This document shows positions 7,061-15,341 of a stretch of DNA of 39,057 nt, piece after piece. The translations under genes were made by a program, and so were the position numbers. The stretch spans positions 1 through 39,057 of the forward strand of contig USDK01000026.1 in NCBI GenBank assembly GCA_900553355.1, in the 5' to 3' direction. The notes under the pieces were generated by a model that did no database searches, was not told the origin of the DNA, and saw only the letters and a program-made list of their open reading frames with translations. How positions within the stretch are numbered: position 1 is the stretch's first letter; every line of letters begins with the position of its first letter. The DNA is from an uncultured Lachnospiraceae bacterium (GTDB lineage: Bacteria > Bacillota > Clostridia > Lachnospirales > Lachnospiraceae).

Positions 7061-8500
7061 ATGAGCAACATGTCAACAGAAAACGCTGCGTCCATCCGGA
7101 TAAACAAACTGCTGGATGCAGGAAGCTTTGTTGAGATCGGGGGAGCGGTGACTGCCAGGACGACTGATTTTAACATGCAGGATATGGAAACTCCCGGAGA
7201 CGGTGTCATAACCGGATATGGGCTGATCGAAGGAAATCTGGTGTATGTATACAGCCAGGATGCATCGGTGTTAAACGGAGCAGTCGGTGAGATGCATGCC
7301 GGGAAGATTGCCGGGATCTATGATATGGCCATGAAAATGGGGGCCCCGGTTATCGGTTTTATTGATTGTGCAGGATTTCGTCTGCAGGAAGCGACAGATG
7401 CGCTGGAGGCTTTTGGTAAAATATATCAGAAACAGTCTTATGCATCCGGTGTCATTCCACAGATCACGGCCGTATTTGGAATGTGTGGCGGAGGTCTTGC
7501 AGTCATTCCCGGACTTACAGATTTTACTTTTATGGAAGCCGGGAAGGGAAAGCTGTTTGTAAATTCGCCGAATGCAATCCCGGGGAACAGTGTATCTAAG
7601 AATGATACATCTTCTGCGGAATATCAGAGCAGATATACAGGGATGGTTGATGAGATCGGGACAGAAGACGAGATTTTTGAAGAGATCCGCGGCCTGATCG
7701 GTATGCTTCCATGTAATAATGAAGAAGATGTTTCCTATGATGAATGTACAGATGACCTGAACCGTGCCTGCATTTCTATTCAGAATGGCGTGGGAGACCC
7801 GGCGGTTTCGCTCGCACAGATATCCGATAATGGTATTTTCTTTGAGACAAGACGACACTTTGCAAAGGATATGGTGACAGGTTTTGTGAAACTGAACGGA
7901 GTGACAGTAGGTGCGGCGGCCAATCGGTCGGTGCTGTATGATATGGATGGAAATGTGGTGGAAGAGTATGACGGATCAATGTCCGCAGACGGAGCTGAGA
8001 AAGCGGCGGCTTTTGTACAGTTCTGTGATGCATTTTGCATTCCAGTCCTGACACTGACCAATGTTACGGGATTCGCCGCCAGTGAATATGATGAGAAACA
8101 TCTTGCAAAAGCAATGGCGAAAATGATTTATGCGTTTACTGATGCAACGGTTCCGAAAGTCAACGTAATCGTCGGGAAAGCATATGGAACGGCGTATGTG
8201 GCCATGAACAGTAAATCTACAGGAGCGGATATGGTTTTTGCATGGCCGGAGGCGCAGATCGGTACGATGGATCCGATGCTTGCTTCAAAAATCATGTATG
8301 GGAATGAAAGTGCAGATATGATCAGAGAAAAAGCAGAGGAATATGAGAAACTGCAGTCAAGTCCGGCGTCTGCCGCCAGAAGAGGATACGTGGATCAGGT
8401 TATTGATCCGGCAGATACAAGAAAATATGTGATCGGGGCGTTTGAGATGCTTTTTACAAAGAGAGAAGAGCGCCCGATGAAAAAACATGGAACGGTTTAG
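7061..8500 (+). CDS. mmdA: Acyl-CoA carboxyltransferase subunit (MmdA/PccB/transcarboxylase 12S type)
   Basis: The product has 479 residues and two crotonase-fold carboxyltransferase halves, as in methylmalonyl-CoA decarboxylase alpha, PCC beta and the 12S subunit of transcarboxylase. It would move CO2 between an acyl-CoA and the biotin carrier encoded two genes downstream. Visible family features are the glycine-rich FGMCGGGLAVIPG near 145-157 and the second-half stretch VGKAYGTAYVAMNSKSTGAD near 372-391. The usual SGGARIQE motif reads DCAGFRLQE here, and the protein is about 30 residues shorter than typical MmdA. It is therefore a divergent branch and its acyl-CoA is uncertain. The ATG has GGAGGG upstream, and a second ATG three codons later is possible. 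It is the first gene of a five-gene operon with Na+ pump subunits. Confidence 0.85.
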   Translation: MSNMSTENAASIRINKLLDAGSFVEIGGAVTARTTDFNMQDMETPGDGVITGYGLIEGNLVYVYSQDASVLNGAVGEMHAGKIAGIYDMAMKMGAPVIGFIDCAGFRLQEATDALEAFGKIYQKQSYASGVIPQITAVFGMCGGGLAVIPGLTDFTFMEAGKGKLFVNSPNAIPGNSVSKNDTSSAEYQSRYTGMVDEIGTEDEIFEEIRGLIGMLPCNNEEDVSYDECTDDLNRACISIQNGVGDPAVSLAQISDNGIFFETRRHFAKDMVTGFVKLNGVTVGAAANRSVLYDMDGNVVEEYDGSMSADGAEKAAAFVQFCDAFCIPVLTLTNVTGFAASEYDEKHLAKAMAKMIYAFTDATVPKVNVIVGKAYGTAYVAMNSKSTGADMVFAWPEAQIGTMDPMLASKIMYGNESADMIREKAEEYEKLQSSPASAARRGYVDQVIDPADTRKYVIGAFEMLFTKREERPMKKHGTV

Positions 8501-8514
8501 TGAGGTGAGGCAAG

Positions 8515-9288
8515 TTGAAGAAAAAGATCTGTATCCTTTTCTGTATATGCCTGGCGGCGTTTTCGCTGTGCGCCTGCAGTTCGGGAAAAGGGATTGAGTA
8601 TGATCAGGATACGCTGGAACAGGCAACGGAAGTTTTGATCCAATACTGTGCCAGCGCAGATGAGCAAACAATAGAACAATGGCAGTCGATGACGGATTTT
8701 CAGCTGGAATATCAGCTGATGCAGTCCGGCCTTCCGTTTACTCCGGACGGCTTTCTGGGTGCGCTGGAGGCCTGGCCGGCCGCTGTGGAAGAATGCGGGG
8801 CATATGAAGGGCATGGCGATTTCCAGATCACTGCCGGAAAAGACGAGATCGAAGTTACGACGATGGGAGAATTTGCGGACAGAGACGCAGAAATTACGGT
8901 TGTTTATGACGGAAATTCAAGACTGGATTCGCTGTCGGTATCTGCAGAGTATACGACAGGGGAGATCCTTCAGAAATCCGGCATGAATACGATCCTTGGA
9001 ATGGGAACAGTATTTGTTGTATTGATATTTATTTCTATCGTAATTTCACTGATGAAATATATTCCGGCTATATGCGAAAAGCTGCAGAGAAAACCGGAAA
9101 AAGAGCAGCAGTCGGTAAGAGAAACGGTTCCGGAAGAGATTTCAGATGAAGAGATCCTGCCTGATGCAGACGAGGAACTGATCGCCGTGATCGCGGCAGC
9201 GGTTGCGGCAGCGGAAGGCTCCGGAAGTACGGATGGATTTGTTGTCAGAAGTATTAAAAGAAGACCGTCTAACAAATGGAAAGCATAG
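8515..9288 (+). CDS. oadG: OadG-like sodium pump subunit with lipoprotein N-terminal domain
   Basis: The product has 257 residues and starts with TTG, supported by GAGGTGAGG four bases upstream. Residues 1-21 form a lipoprotein signal peptide with lipobox LCAC, so Cys21 is the likely lipidated residue. An acidic domain of about 135 residues follows, which I do not recognise in detail. Residues 152-184 form the single membrane helix and adjacent stretch typical of OadG/gamma subunits of Na+-translocating decarboxylases. The C-terminal tail contains the alanine-rich ELIAVIAAAVAAAEG stretch and a basic end, as in Firmicutes OadG proteins. The role of gamma subunits is to assemble the membrane beta subunit with the soluble carboxyltransferase. 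The outward-facing N-terminal domain is an addition relative to the short classical OadG of about 80-90 residues. Confidence 0.82.
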   Translation: MKKKICILFCICLAAFSLCACSSGKGIEYDQDTLEQATEVLIQYCASADEQTIEQWQSMTDFQLEYQLMQSGLPFTPDGFLGALEAWPAAVEECGAYEGHGDFQITAGKDEIEVTTMGEFADRDAEITVVYDGNSRLDSLSVSAEYTTGEILQKSGMNTILGMGTVFVVLIFISIVISLMKYIPAICEKLQRKPEKEQQSVRETVPEEISDEEILPDADEELIAVIAAAVAAAEGSGSTDGFVVRSIKRRPSNKWKA

Positions 9289-9308
9289 AAGATGAGGAGG
9301 ATATGACC

Positions 9309-9680
9309 ATGAAAAATTATACGATTACAGTAAATGGAAATGTATATGACGTAACAGTTGAGGAGAAAAACGCCGGTCCGGCACCGGCAAGACCTGCGGC
9401 GCCTGCAAAACCTGCAGCACCATCCGCGCCAAAAGCCGCAGCACCTGCTAAGGCTCAGCCGGCAGGGGCGATTGAAGTAAAAGCCGGGGCGGCCGGTAAG
9501 GTATTTAAGATCGAGGCGAACGTAGGACAGAGTGTAAAAAGAGGAGATGCAGTCGTAGTGATCGAGGCTATGAAGATGGAAATTCCAGTCGTTGCTCCGG
9601 AAGATGGAACGGTTGCAAGTATCAACGTTGCAGTTGGGGATGCGATTGAAGCCGGTGCTGTTTTAGCTACCTTAAATTAA
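9309..9680 (+). CDS. Biotin carboxyl carrier protein (1.3S type)
   Basis: The product has 123 residues. A short N-terminal segment (1-19) leads into an Ala/Pro/Lys linker at about 22-52 and then a biotinyl domain at 55-123. The EAMKM motif places the biotinylated lysine at residue 89. It carries the carboxyl group between the two carboxyltransferases and/or to the OadB pump. I chose the ATG at 9309 because GAGGAGG (9294-9300) is eight bases upstream. The ATG at 9303 is only two bases from it, and the longer reading from 9276 would overlap oadG. A biotin carboxylase gene, which would be needed for ATP-driven carboxylation, is absent from the cluster. Confidence 0.92.
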   Translation: MKNYTITVNGNVYDVTVEEKNAGPAPARPAAPAKPAAPSAPKAAAPAKAQPAGAIEVKAGAAGKVFKIEANVGQSVKRGDAVVVIEAMKMEIPVVAPEDGTVASINVAVGDAIEAGAVLATLN

Positions 9681-9723
9681 TAGCTGACAGACTAGGAACC
9701 GATTACGACTGGAGGTTAAAGAA

Positions 9724-10875
9724 ATGGAATATATTACAACGACATTAGGAAATCTCGTGCATCAGACCGCTTTCTTCAGCCTCACCTGGGGCAATCTGAT
9801 CATGATCGCGGTTGCATGTTTTTTCCTGTTCCTGGCAATTCGACATGGGTTCGAGCCACTTTTGCTGGTCCCGATCGCATTCGGTATGCTGCTTGTGAAT
9901 ATCTATCCGGATATCATGCTGAGTCCGGAAGAAGCTTCGAATGGCACGGGAGGACTCCTGTATTATTTTTATGTATTAGATGAATGGTCGATCTTTCCAT
10001 CACTGATTTTCCTGGGCGTAGGGGCAATGACGGACTTCGGACCTTTGATTGCTAATCCCAAGAGTTTTCTTCTGGGGGCAGCGGCACAGTTTGGTATTTT
10101 TACTGCATATCTGGGGGCAATGGTGCTTGGATTTTCCGATAAGGCAGCTGCGGCGATCTCGATTATCGGAGGAGCCGATGGACCAACTTCTATTTTCCTT
10201 GCGGGAAAGCTTTCCCAGACGGCAATCATGGGGCCGATTGCGGTGGCCGCGTATTCATATATGTCACTGGTGCCGATCATCCAGCCGCCGATCATGCGCC
10301 TTCTGACGACGGAAAAGGAACGAAAGATCAAGATGGAGCAGCTTCGGCCGGTCTCAAAGCTGGAGAGAATTCTCTTCCCGATCATCGTAACTGTGGTGGT
10401 ATGTGTGATCCTTCCTACGACAGCTCCGCTGGTAGGAATGCTGATGCTGGGGAATCTGTTCCGGGAATCCGGTGTTGTGCGTCAGCTGACAGAGACAGCG
10501 TCAAATGCTCTGATGTATATTGTTGTTATCCTGCTTGGAACTTCGGTAGGTGCAACTACCAGTGCAGAAGCGTTTTTAAATCTGGACACGCTTAAGATCG
10601 TATTTCTCGGACTGATTGCATTCATGTTTGGAACCGCCGCAGGCGTCCTGCTGGGCAAAGTCATGTGTCTGGTGTCTGGAGGAAAGGTGAATCCTCTGAT
10701 TGGCTCTGCAGGTGTGTCTGCTGTGCCGATGGCAGCCAGAGTATCCCAGAAGGTAGGGGCTGAGGCCGATCCCACCAATTTCCTGCTGATGCATGCTATG
10801 GGACCGAACGTAGCAGGAGTGATTGGTACGGCGGTTGTGGCAGGAACCTTTATGGCTATTTTTGGAGTGATGTAA
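9724..10875 (+). CDS. oadB: Na+-translocating decarboxylase beta subunit
   Basis: This very hydrophobic 383-residue membrane protein of the OadB/MmdB/GcdB family decarboxylates carboxybiotin and exports Na+ with the energy released. The conserved GGADGPTSIFLAGKL region lies near 148-162. In known homologues the Asp of this motif takes part in Na+ transport. A second family-typical glycine-rich region is present near the C-terminus (MHAMGPNVAGVIG). The ATG is preceded by an AGGTTAAAG-like site 43 bases after the biotin carrier stop. The length is close to the family's usual 375-430. Confidence 0.93.
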   Translation: MEYITTTLGNLVHQTAFFSLTWGNLIMIAVACFFLFLAIRHGFEPLLLVPIAFGMLLVNIYPDIMLSPEEASNGTGGLLYYFYVLDEWSIFPSLIFLGVGAMTDFGPLIANPKSFLLGAAAQFGIFTAYLGAMVLGFSDKAAAAISIIGGADGPTSIFLAGKLSQTAIMGPIAVAAYSYMSLVPIIQPPIMRLLTTEKERKIKMEQLRPVSKLERILFPIIVTVVVCVILPTTAPLVGMLMLGNLFRESGVVRQLTETASNALMYIVVILLGTSVGATTSAEAFLNLDTLKIVFLGLIAFMFGTAAGVLLGKVMCLVSGGKVNPLIGSAGVSAVPMAARVSQKVGAEADPTNFLLMHAMGPNVAGVIGTAVVAGTFMAIFGVM

Positions 10876-10903
10876 CGGATAGACAGGAACGGAGGAACAA
10901 AGA

Positions 10904-12319
10904 ATGGCAGAAATTGAGAAAAAACCTATTAAAATAACAGAAACTATCCTGCGGGATGCGCATCAGTCTTTGATCGCGACTCGTATGACGACAGAGCAGA
11001 TGCTGCCGATCGTAGAAAAAATGGATCAGGTGGGATATCATTCTGTAGAATGCTGGGGAGGAGCGACTTTTGATGCTTCCCTGCGTTTTCTGAAGGAAGA
11101 TCCCTGGGAACGGCTGCGCAAATTCAGAGACGGATTTAAAAAGACGAAACTACAGATGCTGTTCCGGGGACAGAATATCTTAGGATACCGGCCTTATGCT
11201 GATGATGTGGTGGAATACTTTGTACAGAAATCCGTTGCAAACGGAATCGATATTATCCGTATTTTTGACTGCCTGAACGACTTACGCAATCTGGAGACGG
11301 CAGTCAGGGCGGCAAATAAGGAAAAGGGTGAAGCGCAGGTGGCTCTGTCCTACACGATCGGAGACGCCTATACCCTGGAATATTGGGTAGATATTGCAAA
11401 GAGGATTGAAGAAATGGGAGCATCTTCAATCTGTATCAAAGATATGGCAGGGCTTCTGGTTCCTTACCAGGCGACAGAACTGGTAAAGGCGTTAAAAGAA
11501 GCAGTAAGCCTTCCGATCCAGCTTCATACACACTATACTTCCGGCGTAGCTTCTATGACTTACCTGAAAGCGGTAGAAGCGGGAGTGGATGTGATTGATA
11601 CAGCGATGTCGCCTTTTGCTCTTGGAACTTCTCAGCCTGCGACAGAGGTTATGGTAGAGACGTTTAAGGGCACGCCTTACGATACAGGCCTGGACCAGAA
11701 ACTATTATCGGAAATTGCTGATTACTTCCGTCCAATCCGGGATGAAGCATTAGAAAGTGGACTTCTGAACCCCAAAAATCTGGGTGTCAACATCAAGACA
11801 CTCCTCTATCAGGTGCCGGGAGGCATGCTTTCTAATCTGACGTCACAGCTGAAGGAACAGGGAGCAGAGGATCGGTTCTACGAGGTATTGGAAGAGGTGC
11901 CAAGAGTGCGTAAGGATCTGGGTGAGCCTCCGCTTGTAACACCTTCTTCTCAGATTGTGGGAACACAGGCCGTATTGAATGTATTAATGGGAGAGCGTTA
12001 TAAGGTTGCGGCCCAGGAGACAAAGGATATTTTAAGTGGAAAATATGGGGCAACAGTAAAGCCGTTTAATGAGGAGGTAAGGAAAAAAGTTCTGGGAGAT
12101 GATGCCCAGATCATTACCTGCAGGCCTGCGGATCTGATTCCGGATGAACTGGAAACATTGAGGAAGGAATGTGAGCAGTATATCCAGCAGGATGAAGATG
12201 TGCTGACTTATGCTCTTTTTCCGCAGGTGGCGACAGAGTTTTTCAAATACAGAGAAGCGCAGCAGACGAAAATGGATGCAGAGGTTGCCGATACGGAAAA
12301 CGGAAGTTATCCTGTATAA
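10904..12319 (+). CDS. oadA: Oxaloacetate decarboxylase alpha / transcarboxylase 5S-type carboxyltransferase
   Basis: This 471-residue TIM-barrel carboxyltransferase is related to OadA, pyruvate carboxylase subunit B and transcarboxylase 5S. It would transfer CO2 between oxaloacetate/pyruvate and biotin. Key residues are visible: ETILRDAHQSLIATRM (13-28) with the catalytic Asp, the lysine of IKDMAGLL (about 179) expected to be carbamylated, and the metal-binding HTH pair at about 207-209. Unlike full-length OadA it has no C-terminal biotinyl domain and ends with the conserved carboxylase tail. The separate carrier at 9309-9680 must serve it. The ATG start has GGAGG nine bases upstream. It is the last gene of the operon. 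Confidence 0.9.
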   Translation: MAEIEKKPIKITETILRDAHQSLIATRMTTEQMLPIVEKMDQVGYHSVECWGGATFDASLRFLKEDPWERLRKFRDGFKKTKLQMLFRGQNILGYRPYADDVVEYFVQKSVANGIDIIRIFDCLNDLRNLETAVRAANKEKGEAQVALSYTIGDAYTLEYWVDIAKRIEEMGASSICIKDMAGLLVPYQATELVKALKEAVSLPIQLHTHYTSGVASMTYLKAVEAGVDVIDTAMSPFALGTSQPATEVMVETFKGTPYDTGLDQKLLSEIADYFRPIRDEALESGLLNPKNLGVNIKTLLYQVPGGMLSNLTSQLKEQGAEDRFYEVLEEVPRVRKDLGEPPLVTPSSQIVGTQAVLNVLMGERYKVAAQETKDILSGKYGATVKPFNEEVRKKVLGDDAQIITCRPADLIPDELETLRKECEQYIQQDEDVLTYALFPQVATEFFKYREAQQTKMDAEVADTENGSYPV

Positions 12320-12349
12320 AGTTGACAGAAAAGAAGTTTGTGTATATAC

Positions 12350-12391
12350 AGCTGCAGAGTGCCGAAAGATGGTGCTCTGCAGTTGTTTTTA
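12350..12391 (+). terminator. Rho-independent terminator of the biotin operon
   Basis: GCTGCAGAGTGCC pairs with GGTGCTCTGCAGT around a seven-base loop, giving about 14 base pairs including G-U pairs, followed by GTTTTTA. It closes the five-gene operon and isolates the regulator downstream. Confidence 0.9.
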
Positions 12392-12407
12392 TTGGGAGGA
12401 TAGAGGC

Positions 12408-12436
12408 TTGAATATTCCGGAAACAGGCTTTATAAT
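12408..12436 (+). promoter_or_regulatory. Predicted sigma-A promoter of the rpiR-like operon
   Basis: TTGAAT (12408-12413) and TATAAT (12431-12436) are 17 bases apart. The transcript would start near 12443, about 23 bases before the GTG start. Confidence 0.8.
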
Positions 12437-12465
12437 GAAACAGATATGAAAAGGAGACATATGCC

Positions 12466-13398
12466 GTGAATATGGGAAACAAGAATGAATTACTGCAAAA
12501 AATAGATCAGGGGTATCAGGGGTTCAGCAAAGGGCAGAAAAAGCTGGCTGATTTTATCCGTGAAGAGTATGACAAGGCTGCGTTCTTAACGGCGGCAAAA
12601 ATGGGAGAAGAAGTAGGCGTAAGCGAATCAACGGTGGTTCGTTTTGCAACAGCGCTTGGATATCACGGATATCCGGAATTTCAGAAGGCTCTGGGCGAAA
12701 TGGTACGGACAAAGCTCAATTCCATCCAGCGGATGGAGGTTACCTACGGGAGGATCAGCCAGGGAGAAATCCTGGAGACTGTACTCCAGTCAGATATAGA
12801 AAAAATCAAAATGACGATGGCGGCAATCGACCATACGGCTTTTGAACTTGCAGTGGATACGCTGCTGAAAGCCAGAAAGATCTATGTGATCGGGATTCGC
12901 AGCTGCGCGCCTCTGGCACACTTTTTAAGCTTTTATTTAAATCTGATCTGCGACGATGTGACGGCAGTAAGTACCAATAGTTCCAGCGAGATCTTTGAAC
13001 AGCTGATCAGGATCAGCGAGGAGGATGTGATCGTAGGGATCAGTTTTCCGCGGTATTCAATGCGGACTTTAAAAGCTCTGGAATTTGCAAGCAACAGGAA
13101 GGCGAAAGTCATTACTCTGACTGACAGTGTCCATTCTCCTATGACATTGTATTCTTCTTGCAATCTGATCGCAAGAAGTGACATGGCGTCTATCGTGGAC
13201 TCATTGGTGGCACCTCTGAGTGTTGTCAATGCGCTGGTGGTGGCTCTGTGTATGAAAAAGCAGGATGAAGTCATCGACAGACTGGAGATGCTGGAGCAGA
13301 TCTGGGATGAATATCAGGTGTACAGTAAGGATGAGATGAATATGGTGGAAGACACAGTAAAGATGTCAGGGTTCCGGGAAGAGGGAACGTATGAGTAA
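12466..13398 (+). CDS. MurR/RpiR family transcriptional regulator
   Basis: The product has 310 residues. An N-terminal helix-turn-helix domain (about 10-85) contains GEEVGVSESTVVRFATALGY, and a C-terminal SIS sugar-phosphate-binding domain lies at about 130-265. Family members sense phosphosugars and control sugar or amino-sugar genes. No sugar gene is adjacent here, so the target is unknown. The gene could control the operon it heads or genes elsewhere. The GTG start is nine bases after AAGGAG, which is better spaced than the in-frame ATG at 12472 (15 bases). An out-of-frame ATG-CCG-TGA lies across the start. The 3' end overlaps the next gene by eight bases, implying translational coupling. 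Confidence 0.88.
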   Translation: MNMGNKNELLQKIDQGYQGFSKGQKKLADFIREEYDKAAFLTAAKMGEEVGVSESTVVRFATALGYHGYPEFQKALGEMVRTKLNSIQRMEVTYGRISQGEILETVLQSDIEKIKMTMAAIDHTAFELAVDTLLKARKIYVIGIRSCAPLAHFLSFYLNLICDDVTAVSTNSSSEIFEQLIRISEEDVIVGISFPRYSMRTLKALEFASNRKAKVITLTDSVHSPMTLYSSCNLIARSDMASIVDSLVAPLSVVNALVVALCMKKQDEVIDRLEMLEQIWDEYQVYSKDEMNMVEDTVKMSGFREEGTYE

Positions 13399-14641
13399 GG
13401 TTTTGATTGCCGGCGGCGGAGCTGCCGGAATGTTTGCGGCGGCAGCGGCGGCAGGCCAGGGACACCGGGTAATCCTTTTCGAAAAAAATGACCGGCTTGG
13501 AAGAAAGCTTTTTATTACAGGCAAGGGACGATGTAATATTACGAATGCCTGCGATATGGAAGGACTGTTTGATGCTGTCATATCTAATCAAAAATTTTTA
13601 TACAGCAGTTTTTATGGATTCAGCAATCAGGATGTGATCCGTTTTTTTGAGGAGGCTGGCGTAAAAACAAAAATTGAACGGGGAGAGCGGGTGTTTCCGG
13701 CGTCCGATCATTCTTCGGATGTGATACGCGGGCTGGAAAAGGTATTGAAGAAACGCGGAGTGGAGATCAGACTGAACTGCGGGGTAGAAGATATCCTTGT
13801 GAATGAAAATGGATTTCAGGGCTTTTTGCTGGATGGCGGTATCAAGGAAACAGGTGCAGCCGGTATTATCGCTACGGGAGGACTGTCTTATCCTTCGACA
13901 GGCTCCACCGGAGACGGCATGCGGTTTGCAGAAAAGCTGGGCCATCAGATTGTCGAATGCATTCCGTCACTTGTACCTATGGAGTGTAAAGAAGACTGGG
14001 TGCCTCAGCTGCAGGGGCTGTCGCTTAGAAATGTACGCGCGCGTGTCAGAGATGGAAAGAAGCTTCTCTATGAAGAGTTTGGCGAGATGCTGTTTACACA
14101 TTATGGCGTGAGCGGACCGCTGATGCTGACTGCAAGCAGCCATATAGGCAGGATACTGTGCCGGAAAAAGGAGCTGATCCTGGAGATAGACCTGAAGCCC
14201 GCGCTGTCGGAGGAACAGCTGGATCGCCGCCTGATCAGGGATTTTGAGGAGAATAAAAACCGCCAGTTTAAAAATTCTCTGGGAAGACTGTTCCCGGCAA
14301 AGCTGATTCCTGTCATGGTCAGACGAAGCGGTATCCCGGCAGAAAAGAAGGTAAATGCTGTTACCAAAGAGGAGCGTCAGAGACTGATCGGTCTGATGAA
14401 GCATTTTGACCTGACGCTGACAGGGCTTCGAGATTACCGGGAAGCCATTATCACGAAGGGCGGAGTCAGCACCCGGCAGATTGATCCTGGCACAATGGAA
14501 TCGAAGTTGATCAGAGGATTATATTTTGCCGGAGAGATCCTGGATCTGGACGCGGTGACCGGAGGATTTAACCTCCAGATAGCCTGGTCGACCGGATATG
14601 CGGCCGGATGTGGAATATCTGATATGGAAAAGAAAGGTTAG
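13391..14641 (+). CDS. HI0933-like NAD(P)/FAD-dependent oxidoreductase (YhiN/BaiN family)
   Basis: The product is a 416-residue flavoprotein. The dinucleotide-binding GGGAAG lies at 8-13, followed by the acidic end of the second strand (FEKN) and the family-diagnostic RLGRKLFITGKGRCNITN. A second FAD-contact segment near the C-terminus reads GLYFAGEILDLDAVTGGFN. The family is widely conserved but mostly of unknown physiological role. One clostridial member, BaiN, was reported to act in bile acid dehydroxylation, but this gene's housekeeping context argues against assuming that. It overlaps the regulator gene by eight bases and is followed 14 bases later by cmk, a common order in Clostridia. 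Confidence 0.9.
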   Translation: MSKVLIAGGGAAGMFAAAAAAGQGHRVILFEKNDRLGRKLFITGKGRCNITNACDMEGLFDAVISNQKFLYSSFYGFSNQDVIRFFEEAGVKTKIERGERVFPASDHSSDVIRGLEKVLKKRGVEIRLNCGVEDILVNENGFQGFLLDGGIKETGAAGIIATGGLSYPSTGSTGDGMRFAEKLGHQIVECIPSLVPMECKEDWVPQLQGLSLRNVRARVRDGKKLLYEEFGEMLFTHYGVSGPLMLTASSHIGRILCRKKELILEIDLKPALSEEQLDRRLIRDFEENKNRQFKNSLGRLFPAKLIPVMVRRSGIPAEKKVNAVTKEERQRLIGLMKHFDLTLTGLRDYREAIITKGGVSTRQIDPGTMESKLIRGLYFAGEILDLDAVTGGFNLQIAWSTGYAAGCGISDMEKKG

Positions 14642-14655
14642 AAAGGAAAAATAAT

Positions 14656-15315
14656 ATGGGATATAAAGTTGCAATTGACGGCCCGGCCGGAGCGGGTAAA
14701 AGTACGATAGCCCGGCTGGCGGCAGAAGAACTGGGATTTGTATATGTAGATACGGGAGCCATGTACCGGGGGCTGGCGGTGTTTTTTCTGGATCGGGGAA
14801 TCTCTCCCATGGAGCCGGAAAAGATGGAAGAGGCCTGCAAAGAAGCACAGGTCACGATCCGCTATGAGGATGGCAGCCAGCAGGTATATTTAAATGGAAC
14901 GAATATCACCGGGAGACTCAGGGAAGAAGCCGTGGGAAATATGGCATCCAGATGTGCGGCGGTCCCGGCTGTCAGAAAAAAACTTCTGGAACTTCAGAGA
15001 AAACTGGCAGAAGACGCAGACGTGATCATGGATGGAAGAGATATCGGCACCTGTGTACTTCCGGATGCAGATGTAAAGGTGTTTTTGACCGCCAGCGTGG
15101 AGACACGTGCCATGCGCCGGTACCGGGAGCTGGAAGAAAAGGGAGAAAGAGCAGTCCTGGAAGAAATCATGGCGGACATTAAAGAGCGTGACGAACGTGA
15201 TTCCAACAGGAAGATCGCTCCTTTGAAAAAGGCGCAGGATGCAGTCCTGGTAGACAGTTCGGATATGACGATACCGGAGGTCGTGCAGACGATTGTGTCA
15301 TTGTGCCGGGGATAG
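14656..15315 (+). CDS. cmk: Cytidylate kinase
   Basis: The product is a 219-residue nucleoside monophosphate kinase that phosphorylates CMP and dCMP with ATP. The P-loop GPAGAGKST lies at 9-17. DTGAMYRG near 35-42 and the MDGRDIGTCVLPDAD segment near 125-139 are typical of bacterial CMP kinases, as is the lid region RDERDSNRKIAPL near 178-190. The ATG has AAGGAAA upstream. The gene sits between the flavoprotein and ispH-rpsA, as in many Firmicutes where cmk precedes rpsA. Confidence 0.95.
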   Translation: MGYKVAIDGPAGAGKSTIARLAAEELGFVYVDTGAMYRGLAVFFLDRGISPMEPEKMEEACKEAQVTIRYEDGSQQVYLNGTNITGRLREEAVGNMASRCAAVPAVRKKLLELQRKLAEDADVIMDGRDIGTCVLPDADVKVFLTASVETRAMRRYRELEEKGERAVLEEIMADIKERDERDSNRKIAPLKKAQDAVLVDSSDMTIPEVVQTIVSLCRG

Positions 15316-15341
15316 AGACAACAGGTAAGGAGAGAGTTTAT

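Noticed and set aside
9276..9308. A longer biotin carrier starting at 9276
   Set aside because: It would overlap oadG, and the GAGGAGG site at 9294-9300 lies inside it and points to the ATG at 9309.
13391..14641. Calling the HI0933-like gene a bile acid 7-dehydroxylation enzyme
   Set aside because: The family includes BaiN, but no other bai gene is near and the gene sits in a housekeeping cmk/rpsA context, so the specific function is not supported.
15303..15341. An earlier start for the ispH-rpsA fusion at 15303
   Set aside because: The extra 13 residues overlap cmk and are absent from the usual IspH N-terminus. AAGGAGAG is correctly spaced for the GTG at 15342.
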